Notes under the pieces: model-generated
The model's database searches: none
What the model was told of the DNA's origin: nothing
Seen by the model: the letters and a program-made list of their open reading frames with translations, nothing else
Part shown: piece after piece, positions 11,441-21,657 of the stretch
Layout of the letters: each line of letters opens with the position of its first letter
How positions within the stretch are numbered: the first letter of the stretch is position 1
Assembly (NCBI RefSeq): GCF_963678975.1
Contig: NC_089273.1
Coordinates: 7,316,614 to 7,380,613, forward strand
Reading direction: 5' to 3'
DNA from: Dysidea avara
Lineage: Eukaryota > Porifera > Demospongiae > Dictyoceratida > Dysideidae
Length of the DNA stretch: 64,000 nt
Translations under genes and position numbers: made by a program

Positions 11441-12919
11441 TAGGGTCCGCAATCCGAAAAATCAACTTTCACAAATCAATCCACCTACCATTGTGGGATG
11501 TTCATTGTAGTATCCCATTGCTAGATCCACCATGAAACCGGAGGCACGATTGTTGTCTTCACAGAACTATCGATTTTAGTATTTCGTGAGATGCAAAAAT
11601 TATTTTTTAAATTTCGTGCTCCACACAAAGAACAGGATAGAACTTGCTGCTTAGCTAGGTATTATCTAGAGTTAATGTAGTTAAAAGTACGCACAGTAAT
11701 AAGCAAATGATTCACTGGGTTCCCAGCACAGGGTTGCTTTCTCTCAAAAAGCACAAAACAAAACACGAATTTTCAAATTCAAACTGCCCTACCTGCCAAG
11801 ATAAGAAAAGCCAACTCTTCCTCATAGTGATGTGATAAGGTTGGATGCATAGTCTGTCTATACTGTTAGTCTGGAAAGGATCTGAGACTTCTCACCATCT
11901 GGGTGAAGAACGTCAAAATTTTCGTGCGTCGTTTCAAGGGATTCTCTCAATGGTACCAAAGTGCTTTCCAGTACTTCTGATGCCACACTGGTCACTTAAT
12001 TTTGTTTAGAATGATGATAAATGATGGATCAAAACGTTTGGTAGTAGTAGCAGGTGGTGTTTCTGTGATTTCATATGATGCAGTATCGAGTGCAGTATAC
12101 CAGCAGCTCGAATCAAAAATGAAAGATTTTGTGCATTTTTCGGTTTGTTTTGGGATGTTTTGAAGCTTAATGGTGATGTAGGGTGATCTAGTGAAGATTT
12201 GAAGCTGCTGTGGAGCGTGAGAGGTGAAGTCAAATTTGGACGATTTTGCTGCCTCCCTTGATACATAGCTTAGAGCGAGGCGTGGAAGCTGTGGATGAAA
12301 CAATAATTGACAACCGCTATTACCAAACGTTCAGGGACATCTTTTGCCATAGTTTTAGTCTATAATTGATGATTGTTGTGGCTGCAGAAGCGCTGGAAAT
12401 GATTAGAAAGCGCGACACAATTCTTTGATATTGCAGAAAATTTTGACGCTTGTCACCCAGATGGTGAGAAGTCTCAGATCTTTTCCAAACTAACAGCATA
12501 GACAGACTATGCACCCAACCGTATCGAAACACTATGAGGAATAGTTGGTTTCTCTTGCCCTGGGTGGTAGGGCAGTTTGAATTCGAAACTTCATATTTCT
12601 TTGTCTGTTTTTTCAAAAAAAGCAACCCTGTGCCGGGCACCCAGCAAATCATTTACTTATTTCTGTGCGTAGTTTACAACTACAACAACTCTGGATATGA
12701 TTTGGCTAAGTAGCAAGTTTCATCCAGTCCTTTGTGTGGAGCACGAAATTTTAAAAATAAATCTTGCATCTTGTGAGATACTGAAAATGATATTTCTGTG
12801 AAGACAACAATCGTACCTCCGGTTTCATGGTGGATCAAGCAATGGGATACTACAATGAACATCCCACAATGGTAGGGGGATTGATTTGTAGAAGTTGATT
12901 TTTCGGATTGCGGACCCTA
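11441..12919. mobile_element. 1.5-kb element with ~550-bp inverted repeats, inserted in satellite
   Basis: The left end TAGGGTCCGCAATCCGAAAA is mirrored by TTTTCGGATTGCGGACCCTA at the right end, and similarity continues inward for over 500 bp in each arm (for example CCACCATGAAACCGGAGG against CCTCCGGTTTCATGGTGG). The satellite text CCTTGTA is present on both sides, giving a 7-8-bp target duplication, which suits hAT- or P-like elements; long TIRs would also suit a Mutator-like element. The loop (about 11990-12300) holds short open frames with no recognisable product. Non-autonomous. Confidence 0.75.
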
Positions 12920-13530
12920 CCTTGTAGAGAGTTCAGCTACAAAGAAACCATCATGTAGAGACTTCAACTGCAAACAAATCACCCTGTAGAGAGTTCAGTT
13001 ACAAAAAAAACACCATGTAGAGAGTTCAGCTGCAAAAAAATCACCCTGTACAGAAGATCAGCTAAAAGAAATCACCTTGTAGAGAGTTCAGCTACAAAGA
13101 AACCATCATGTAGAGACTTCAACTGCAAACAAATCACCCTGTAGAGAGTTCAGTTACAAAAAAAACACCATGTAGAGAGTTCAGCTGCAAATAAATCAAT
13201 TACTCTGTAGAGAGTTCAGCTAGAAGTCACCTTGTAGAGAGCTCAGCTGCAAATAAATCACCCTGTAGAGAATTCAGCTACAAACCAACCACCCTGTAGA
13301 AAGATCAGCTAGAAGAAGTTACCTTTTAGAGAGTTCAGCTGCAAACAAATCACCCTGTAGAGAATTCAACTACAAACAGATAACCTTACAGAGAGTTCAG
13401 CTAGAGTCAAGTCACCCTGTAGAGAGAATCCTGTAAAGAGTTCATCTACGTACAAGCAAATCACCCTTTAGAGAGTTCAGCTACATTTCAAGTCACCCAG
13501 TAGAGAGATCAGTTGCAAATTATCCTGTGG
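12920..13530 (+). repeat. 31-bp tandem satellite, array 1
   Basis: Diverged tandem units of about 31 bp built around CAGCTACAAACAAATCACCC and TGTAGAGAGTT. It is the continuation, after the inserted element, of units that start near 11330. The same satellite is at 62740-64000, in fragments near 26190-26370, and on both flanks of the giant palindrome (33990-34108 and 51006-51080). Confidence 0.9.
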
Positions 13531-13728
13531 GGATTAATTGACATGTAATAAATATATGCATTATATATATAATTTGTACATTTACTGATAAAATCAGAAT
13601 GAGTTAAAGTATTTATAAAATCTGCTTCATCTTTTTCTTTTTTCCTGTGGTAAAGAAAAAAATATAGGTTAAAAAGCCCCAAAGCTGGCCATATGCTGGC
13701 TTTGGGGTATACAAATACAAAAAGAAGT
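13531..13728. other. AT-rich spacer with a short hairpin
   Basis: No gene. A small hairpin at about 13676-13707 pairs CCCCAAAGC with GCTTTGGGG around the loop TGGCCATATGCTG. Confidence 0.55.
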
Positions 13729-14065
13729 GAAATCTAATCAAAAACAGCCAAGCTGTAAAAAAAGGAGTGCGGCCCTTGAAAAGGATATGGTGAAAAAAGA
13801 TGTGAAATCCAAGGTGGCGGCCAAGAAATGGCTGTGATGGTAGGTTAATGGTAAAATTTTAATAATGACAATTCAGGTGAATTTTGTTCCAATTGACCAA
13901 GCGGCACCAAATTCACCTGAATTGTCGTTATTAAAATTTTTACCATTAACCTACCGTCACAGCCATTTCTTGGCCGCCACCTTGAATTTCACATCTTTTT
14001 TCACCATAGCCTTTTCAAGGGCCGCACTCCTTTTTTTACAGCTTGGCTGTTTTTGATTAGATTTC
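13729..14065. mobile_element. Intact foldback MITE (arms ~155 bp)
   Basis: The element is almost entirely an inverted repeat. It begins GAAATCTAATCAAAAACAGC and ends with its complement, with nearly exact pairing inward to a short loop near 13890-13910. It supplies the undisturbed reference for the copy at 4612-8265. A short open frame in the right arm (13865-14056) is a by-product of the foldback. Confidence 0.9.
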
Positions 14066-14129
14066 CTTTACATTTACTTTGTATAGTACATGTTGTTGTC
14101 TCCTGTCAGTGAATAGTAAAATAGTTGCA

Positions 14130-14254
14130 GTATACAGGCACAATGTGGAGTCTATGGAATTTATAAACCAAAAGGCCTGAGTCTGTAGTGCACTAGTGAA
14201 GCGAGGGCAGAATGAGGGTTTATAAATTCCATAGACTCCGCATTGTGCCCACAT
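14130..14254. mobile_element. Small foldback element
   Basis: GGCACAATGTGGAGTCTATG at the left is mirrored by CATAGACTCCGCATTGTGCC at the right, continuing to GGTTTATAAATTCC. The loop is about 50 bp. No coding capacity. Confidence 0.8.
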
Positions 14255-14278
14255 ATATAGCTTCTTTAGACTCTATTT

Positions 14279-14535
14279 TGTGAACAGGCCTGCAAAAATA
14301 GGGCATGTGGGCACATAAAATTAGCCTCCTTTTTTCAAACTTTAATGATGTACAACATTTAATGTATGTAATTAAGCTATGGTGATGTAGTTTTACTCAA
14401 TTATTAAAGATTTAGTTGGCTTTATAATACAAGTTACAGAATGTAAATATGGGATTCCAGTGCCGAGATATAATCTGTTATGTGATGGGCTGTAGTTTGT
14501 GCCCACATGCCCTATTTTTTGCAGGCCAGGTCACA
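14279..14535. mobile_element. MITE, TGTGAC/GGGCATGTGGGCACA family, copy 2
   Basis: The ends TGTGAACAGGCCTGCAAAAA and the inverse of TGTGACCTGGCCTGCAAAAA enclose about 230 bp, including GGGCATGTGGGCACA and its complement. Same family as 2928-3178 and 56256-56496. Confidence 0.8.
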
Positions 14536-15563
14536 TTAAATCAGTTACCTCTTTCAATGGTTGTTTCTGTTGCAGTGTCGGTAAAAGTTACTGGATCTTT
14601 TGTAGCAATACTATATAGTGCCATGAGATTACATCACATTACATCACTGCATGTTGACATACTCATTGGATAAACCTAGGACTATGTTTTATTATTATGC
14701 CTGAAGGTGTGGAGTATATTTATAAAACAAGGTGGAGTATTATGAGATTTAGTACCCATACAAAACAGCCTAAAGACAGGCTAAGTCATGTTAACCGGTA
14801 CAGTTTACTGTACTTACACTAATTACTAGTATACAGTCAGGAACAAAAGTCAACACAATTGATTGAATGTGTGCTCAGTGCTACTACTGATTAGCCAAAA
14901 GCGTATATATATTACGGACATGATATTATTTCAGGGGAAAAAATTGGCATAATTCACTTTATTTTTGTTCAAAATATTATGGTGATAAAACTATTTGTGT
15001 TCAAATATTTTGTATGATTAACCTGAATTACTGCTTTATTAGAGTAGTTTGATCTTATGTAAAAATTTTCATGTAAGTTTTGCATACGGAAATCATTTTA
15101 CAATTCACAACAAAGAAAAAGCAAATTACAGTACTATTTATTACATGGATCACAATGGTGGGTGTTGCTGGTAGGTAATCAACTATCTCATATATACGTA
15201 TTACAGGTAATCAGAAATTTGACATTAAACCTTTAATTTATTGAATGAAGATGGAATTTTCAGAACCTTTGGTGACTTGATCTTCACTCAAAAAGCCAGA
15301 CTATTTCTTCTGCAGTGTTTAAACCAACATTGGCTTCTCACCAGCAAAGGATTTCACTGAAAGTATCAATAGGGAACAGTATAATATTATAATTGTTCAA
15401 TCAAATTGGTGACTAGGTCTAATTAGCTATCATGCAGGTCTGGAGTCTGAAGTAGTAATGTACAGTTCATGTTTCCCACAAACATGTTATAACTACCATT
15501 GGCTGAACTGATGCGTGCATTTATCATGACATCATCAATGTTACATCATGTCCTCTTTGGAGT
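14536..15563. other. Upstream region of the membrane-protein gene
   Basis: No gene. It contains a MITE-like piece around 14935-15130 related to 58160-58370 (shared GATCTTATGTAAAAATT and TTTTGCATAC). This piece includes one copy of the dispersed ATTAGAGTAGT motif at 15030-15047. Two TGACATCA/TTACATCA half-sites near 15526-15548 could be bZIP (CRE/ATF-like) sites just upstream of the TATA box; that is speculative. Confidence 0.4.
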
Positions 15564-15571
15564 TATAAATA
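15564..15571 (+). promoter_or_regulatory. TATA box of the membrane-protein gene
   Basis: TATAAATA lies 51 bp before the proposed start codon at 15622. A start of transcription about 30 bp downstream would give a 5' leader of roughly 25 nt. Confidence 0.55.
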
Positions 15572-15621
15572 TCAGTATCTGAACTGGCAAGTTAGTATTT
15601 TTGTTACCTGTTGATACAAGC

Positions 15622-18600
15622 ATGGAACTGTTAAAAATGACCATAGCTGCTTTTCTGCTAGTGTGTTTGTTCAGCCAAATTGAAGGAGCTACAAATGTGA
15701 TGCCGGATGATCATTCTGATACTTCTCAGAACAGTAGTGATGATTTTGTTAGTGGCTCAGGGGATGTAAATATGACAGGTCAGGATAAACCAAGGCCTTC
15801 TTGTTGTGTATCTGGAAACCTCACCTTTTATTCAATTGATGACATTTTAAATAACATCTCCAGTAATAACACCATTGTTAACATTACAACAGATGCTGAG
15901 CTTTTCTCTAATGTGAAATTACAAGGTCTTGAAAATATCATGATAATGGGACACAGAAATCCTGTTGTAAAGTGTAACGATGTTGGTGCTGTAAAGTTCA
16001 TCTCCTGCAATAATATAACCATTGAAGGTATCCAGTGGGAGGGATGTGGCTCTAAAGATTATCCTGGAATTGAATTCTACAACTCATCCAATGTTTCTTT
16101 AAAAAGATGCTCATTCCATAACTCCAAAGGAAGAAGTGTTTTACTTTCACAAATGTCTGGAAATATGTACATTAACAATTGCAGTTTTACACACAAAATT
16201 GAATATAGTGGACATGGAGCAGCTATACATTATTCACCAAATACTAATAGCCATTGTCAACACAAGTTGGTGGTCCTTAATAGCCAATTCATTTTCAATA
16301 GAGCCACACAAAGTGTAGTTTACATTGATGGTTCAGGTAGTAGGATCACTGGTCATGTTTGCTTACAAGACAATGTGTTTGTCAACAACACAGGAGTACC
16401 AATTTACATTTCACATACTAATCTTCATATTAGAGGTAGTGTGTTGTTCAAGGGTAATACAGCAAAGTCTGGTGGAGGAATTTATAGCAAAAAATGCAGT
16501 GTCATATTCTATGATAAGTCTGATGAAAATTTTATTAGCAGCTTTGTTACAGATAATGGTGGAGCTATTTATTCAAGATCAGCATTTGGGGAAAACTCAA
16601 TTGTGACATTTAAGGACAACCATGCAAGGTTTGGTGGTGCCATATACAGTGATAATTCTAATATCACATTTGATGGTAACTCAAGTGTAACATTTAATAA
16701 TAATGAAGCCAATAAATTTGGAGGAGCTGTATTTTGTAGGTCTACATCTCATATCACATTTGGTGGTAACTCAAGTGTAACATTTAGTAATAATAATTCC
16801 AGTGTTGATGGAGGAGCTGTATGTTGTTGGTCTTCATCTCATATCACATTTGATGGTAATTCAAGTGTAAAATTCAGTAATAATGAAGCCAGTGTCGATG
16901 GAGGAGCTGTACTGTGTTATGCTTCAACTCATATCACATTTGATGGTAACTCAAGTGTAACATTTAGTAATAATGAAGCCAATGATTATGGAGGAGCTGT
17001 ATTTTGCTATTATTCATCTCATATCACATTTGATGGTAACTCAAGTGTAACATTCAGTAATAATGAAGCCAGTGAATATGGAGGAGCTGTATTTTGTAGG
17101 TCTTCATCTTATATCACATTTGATGGTAACACAAGTGTAACATATAGTAATAATGTTGCCAGTATTAATGGAGGAGCTGTATATTGTAGGTCTTCATCTC
17201 ATATAACATTTGATGGTAACTCAAGTGTAACATTTAATAATAATGAAGCCAATGAATTTGGAGGAGCTGTATTTTGTAGGTCTTCATCTCATATCACATT
17301 TGATGGTAACTCAAGTGTAACATATAGTAATAATTTTGCCAGTGTTAATGGAGGAGCTGTACTTTGCTATGATTCATCTCATATCACATTTGATGGTAAC
17401 TCAAGTGTAACATTTTATAATAATAAAGCCAGTGATGATGGAGGAGCCGTATATTGTAGGTCTTCATCTCATGTCACATTTGATGATAACGCAAGTGTAA
17501 CATTTAATAATAATGAAGCCAGTGATGATGGAGGAGCCGTATCTTGTTGGTTTTCATCTCCTATCACATTTGATGGTAACTCAAGTGTAACATTTAATAA
17601 TAATGAAGCCAGTATTAATGGAGGAGCTGTATATTGTCAGTCTTCATCTCATATCACATTTGATGGTAACTCAAGGGTAACATTTAATAATAATGAAGCC
17701 AGTGTTGATGGAGGAGCTGTATATGTGTTACTGTCTAGTGTAACTTTTGAAGGAGACATTTCAGTAAATTTCACTAGCAATACAGCAGAAAATGGTGGCA
17801 CTATTTCTGCAGTGAAATCCTCTATAACATTTGCAGAACAACCTCAATTGTGGTTTTTCAACAATTTAGCTACAGCAAGTGGTGGGGCCATACATCTTAG
17901 TGATCACTTCTTTGTAAACATTTGCAATAATTCTCATATCACATTTTATCATAATAATGCTAATAGCCGTGGTGGGGCCATATATTGTGACCTAACAAAA
18001 AGTACTGAGAACAAAATTATATTCAACACTACAGACATTGTGTTTGGTGACAACACTGATCTAACAGGTTCTGATGTTTATGTTGATATACCATCATCAT
18101 GTGATGAGATGTGTTTAAACAACAACTTAATTAACAAAGGATACAATCATTTCAATGGGGTGATTAAAACTTCTCCTAAAAAACTAGAATTTAAAGACTC
18201 AGCAGTTACATGCATTGATAATAACTATACAAATTGTCGAACTTATCTAACAAGAAATATAATGCTTGGTGAGGAAATCATAATCAATGCTTGTGTAAAG
18301 GATTATTACAATCAACCTGCTGGACCAACACAATTTGTACTGAGCAGTGAAGATCAAAATCATCATATCATCGAATCAGACAATGTGCTAATATCATGTA
18401 AAGTATTTGGAGGAGTCAGTGTAGGAGGAAAAATAGTTTTAGATGCAACTAATTATTCAGTAATCATTACTTCATATGAAGACAGTATATCCAACATAAG
18501 AGAGTTCTTTATTGAACTAATAATTGCACTATCACCATGTCACCCTGGTTTCCACTATGATAATACTACATGTGTATGCTACAGTGATAGTGATATTGTG

Positions 18601-20514
18601 TCTTGTTCTGGTAGTGCATCATCTATCAAAAGAGGTTACTGGTTTGGTGTAGTTGATGATAAAGCTACAGTGACAATTTGTCCCAGAAGTTACTGTAATT
18701 TTACTTGTTGTGAAACAGCTAATGGATTTTTTGAACTTTCACCAGTCAGAGCAAATCAGTGTAATTCACAGCGATCTGGTACTGCTTGTAGTAGTTGCAA
18801 TGAAGGATTTACTCTTTCATTTGATTCTAATGAATGTGTAAGTGTTGACAATTGTACAACTGGACAAACAGTACTTGTGGTGGCATTAGCAATCCTTTAC
18901 TGGGTGGTCATTGTTATATTAGTGTTTATCATGACATACTATCATGTTGGGATTGGTTATTTGTATGCTATTACATACTATTACAGTGTGGTGGATATTT
19001 TACTGAGTGAACACTTGTACTCATCACAAGGATTATTTACATTTGTTAGTATTATGTCCAGTATTGCAAAAGTCACACCACAATTTTTAGGACAGCTCTG
19101 TTTAGTAACTGATATGAGTGGAATTGACCAACAGTTCATTCATTATGTACATCCACTAGCTGTTTCCATCATCATAGCAGTGATCTGCTTATCAGCAAGA
19201 ATATCATACAAGTTTTCAACATTTGTTAGTAGAGGAATTATCCATGTTATATGTTTTCTTCTACTGCTGTCGTACACCTCTGTGGCAACAACTTCATTGC
19301 TGCTATTGAGATCACTGACATTTCACAGTGTGGATAAGATTTACACTTACCTGTCACCTGACATAGAGTATTTACATGGACGCCATCTACCATATTTTAT
19401 TTTAGCAATAATATGTACACTAATTATTGTAATTGGTCTGCCATTTCTGCTTTTAATTGAGCCATTTCTTAATTACAAAATCAACTTCACCCGAATAAAA
19501 CCATTATTGGATCAGTTTCAAGGATGTTACAAAGACAAGTATCGTAGTTTTTCAGCTTATTACATGACATGTCGACTGGTGATTATTCTGATAATTATTG
19601 CCAATACATCAAGCAATGACACCACCCAGTATTTATTGATCATTTTCAATTCCTTGTTAGCCTTTATACATATGACAATAAGGCCATATGGATCTAACAT
19701 TCTTAATGTGTTTGATGGCTTTGTGTTGCAGCTGATGATTGTGGTTTCAATGGTACCACTTATTGACAGTTATGATCCTGATTTATTGCTATCATTTATG
19801 TTTGTATTAGTTATACTACCCTTAATACCATTTCTGATAATGGAAATTTACCTTTACAGAAGGACAGTTAAGAAAATCACTAAATACTGTGTACCACCTA
19901 AACCTGACACTACCAATGACAACAATGAGGTTCCAATGAGAGACTTTGTAGATAGTGTTATAGATGATAGCAGGAGGGTGAATGCTACTATATGTGAAAT
20001 GTAAGTGTAATGTGGTATACCTTTCTATGTACACTGCTTAAAAATCATCAGCAAAACCAAATGCGGATGTGTCAAGGCAAGAGTTAATTGTTAAACGTTT
20101 TACAAAAATAAGTGGGAAATAAAGTATTACTTGAAGGAAGTAAAAAGCAAAACAGAGAATCCCTTAAGCAACATATGCATCGAGTTAGCTAAAACAATGC
20201 ACTGTTGATTTTTAACTACTTTCCCTTGAGCTACTAAATTTTTGATAATAATTTTGATAGTTATACTGCAAACGTGTCAAGATATCAAAAAATATTTCTG
20301 GAACCCCAGGAGACCCCATCAATATTTCACTGTACTTTAATGTGTTACTGTTTCTGAATATTGTATGCATCATGTGTTACTATTAATGTGATTGTTGTCA
20401 TGACACAATTTTGTTCTCTCTACTCTTACATATAGCAGAAAATCAGAGATTGATGATGCCATTCACTACCGCGAATCCTTCATGGAAGTGATGGATGAGA
20501 TTGAAGACTGCTGA
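15622..20514 (+). CDS. Two-exon gene: secreted beta-helix (Pmp-like repeat) ectodomain with multi-pass membrane C-terminus
   Basis: Exon 1 is 15622-20000 and exon 2 is 20436-20514; joined they give about 1485 aa. ATG 15622 is chosen because it opens a signal peptide (MELLKMTIAAFLLVCLF). Residues ~60-345 resemble a right-handed parallel beta-helix, followed by twelve exact 30-residue repeats (~347-707). Each repeat carries F-x-N-N and GGAV, the signature of chlamydial Pmp repeats, plus usually an NSS glycosylation sequon and a cysteine. Beta-helix-like sequence continues to ~815. A cysteine-rich segment (~972-1080, CPRSYCNFTCC, TACSSCNEGF) leads into nine or ten hydrophobic segments from ~1083 to ~1430, and the tail is cytosolic and acidic. 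By layout it is a surface protein; adhesion, recognition or channel-like roles are possible but unproven. It is the only intact host-type gene in the window. Confidence 0.85.
16661..17740 (+). repeat. Twelve in-frame 90-bp coding repeats
   Basis: The anchor GAGGAGC(T/C)GTA recurs every 90 bp (from 16721 to 17711) without a single insertion or deletion. DNA identity between units is very high, including silent positions (ATATCACATTTGATGGTAAC in most units), which points to recent expansion or gene conversion. Variation is concentrated at two places: the residues after NNEA/NNFA (for example NEFGG, DYGG, SVDGG) and those after the GGAV-x-C stretch. Copy number is likely to vary between alleles. 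Confidence 0.95.
20001..20435 (+). other. Intron with GTAAGT donor and TAGCAG double acceptor
   Basis: The donor GTAAGTG follows GAAAT at 20000. The acceptor region reads ACATATAGCAG. Using the first AG (exon 2 from 20436) gives ...EIRKSEIDD, and using the second AG three bases later gives ...EIKSEIDD; both keep frame and end at TGA 20512-20514. If the intron is retained, the protein stops at TAA 20002-20004, after the residues NATICEM, and an AATAAA at 20116-20121 could serve that form. Two or three C-termini are therefore possible. Confidence 0.75.
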
Positions 20515-21082
20515 TTATATGCTATGAGATGTGAACAATGACAAGTGTAGATTGTATTTATTATAGTGTGTCTCACATACAGTACATGTATCCCCATAAT
20601 GTGTGTTGTAGAATTTTTCAGCTTTAGATGTTACAGTAGCGCATATTATACAGATGTAGATGCTTTGCTTATATTAATGCTATCACAATATAAAGGTTTT
20701 ACGTCACATTATTATAAGTAATGTTGTTACTCAGCAACGGATGGGCTGAAGATCAAGAAATCTTTGATATGACAGGCAATTTGTCACACAACAAAACTAC
20801 ATTGTAGTTACTAGCTGAAATAATTCTTTCCTAACATGATAGGTTAGATGAATGGGACAAACTACTCATTATAGTATATAATACAAGATTTAATTCTAAC
20901 ATTTTCATGGTACATGTGGGCATATTGTAGCTACATAAGTTATTAATGATAATTATATGACAAGTCCTCGCAACGTTATAATATACTGATAAATAGTATG
21001 GAGCTGCAGTATTTTGCAGACTACTTTTCTGTACTATATATTAAAAGATTGTGCATGAAATTCTGAAAATATTATGTTACAA
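20515..21082. other. 3' region of the membrane-protein gene
   Basis: No further gene. No canonical AATAAA is obvious right after the stop; AATATA at about 20687 is a possible variant polyadenylation signal. Confidence 0.4.
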
Positions 21083-21657
21083 TAGACAAATTTCATAACA
21101 AAAAATTCAACCATTGCCCCTAGCAACCTAAAATTTATATTATTTGTAGATGTCAATGTCTTAAGTCTCCTCTCCAAGTTTTAAAAGGATAGCATTGATA
21201 TGTCATGAGATATGACATTTCAAAGTTACAATTTTCCCATACATTGTCAATAAGATGGGTAACAGTTGCCCCTTCTCAGATATCATACAAATCATGGGAT
21301 TCAAAGAATGTGATATGATCTATATACACTATCCATTTAAAACTTGGAGAGATCATTGTTGACATTCACACCTACAAATTATGTAATATTACGATATATG
21401 TACTTTTGAATTTTTAGTTTTTAAATACGTTGAAATACCTCATTTTTGTGATTTCCCAGCAGGGGCAACTGTAGCCCTCTCACATACAATAGATATGAAT
21501 GGGAAAACCACAAATTTAAAAATGTCATATCTTATGACATATATATGCTATCCTTTCAAACTTTGGAGAAGTTACTCTAAACATTATCACCTAAAAATCA
21601 CGGGAAATTCAGGTTGCTATGGGGCAACGGTTATTATTATTATACGTTATTTGTCTA
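21083..21657. mobile_element. Foldback element with ~250-bp diverged arms
   Basis: The ends TAGACAAAT and ATTTGTCTA enclose inverted segments: GTTGCCCC/GGGGCAAC pairs, GACATTTCAAAG against its partner near 21515, and AAGTTTTAAAAGGATAGCAT against ATGCTATCCTTTCAAACTTT. The centre also contains a further inverted pair around GGGGCAACTG. No coding capacity and no clear target duplication. Confidence 0.7.

Larger units (their letters stand above)
10438..13530 (+). mobile_element. Candidate Helitron-like repeat with satellite tail, copy 1 (interrupted)
   Basis: The head (10438-11330) is similar along its length to 61883-62740. Both begin TCAARACACAC, form a small ACACAC..GTGTGT hairpin, and continue CGGCCCAAGAAGCCGGCGCG and GAGTATATTAACAGGAAG. 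Both pass through a ACTCTAATAGAACAGTCAC motif and then run into a 31-bp tandem satellite. A TC start, a subterminal hairpin and a minisatellite tail recall Helentron/HINE elements, but no CTRR end and no Rep/helicase gene were found, so the class is a hypothesis. The tail is interrupted by the element at 11441-12919. Short open frames inside (10402-11075) are not credible genes. Confidence 0.5.

Noticed and set aside
15601-15621. Upstream extension of the membrane-protein reading frame from a TTG
   Set aside because: ATG at 15622 starts a proper signal peptide and the TATA box is suitably spaced; a TTG start is unlikely in an animal gene.
15622-20004. Bacterial contamination suggested by Pmp-like repeats
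   Set aside because: The gene has a TATA box, a spliced second exon with good GT/AG signals, eukaryotic N-glycosylation sequons and helical membrane segments, and sits in animal-type repeat DNA.
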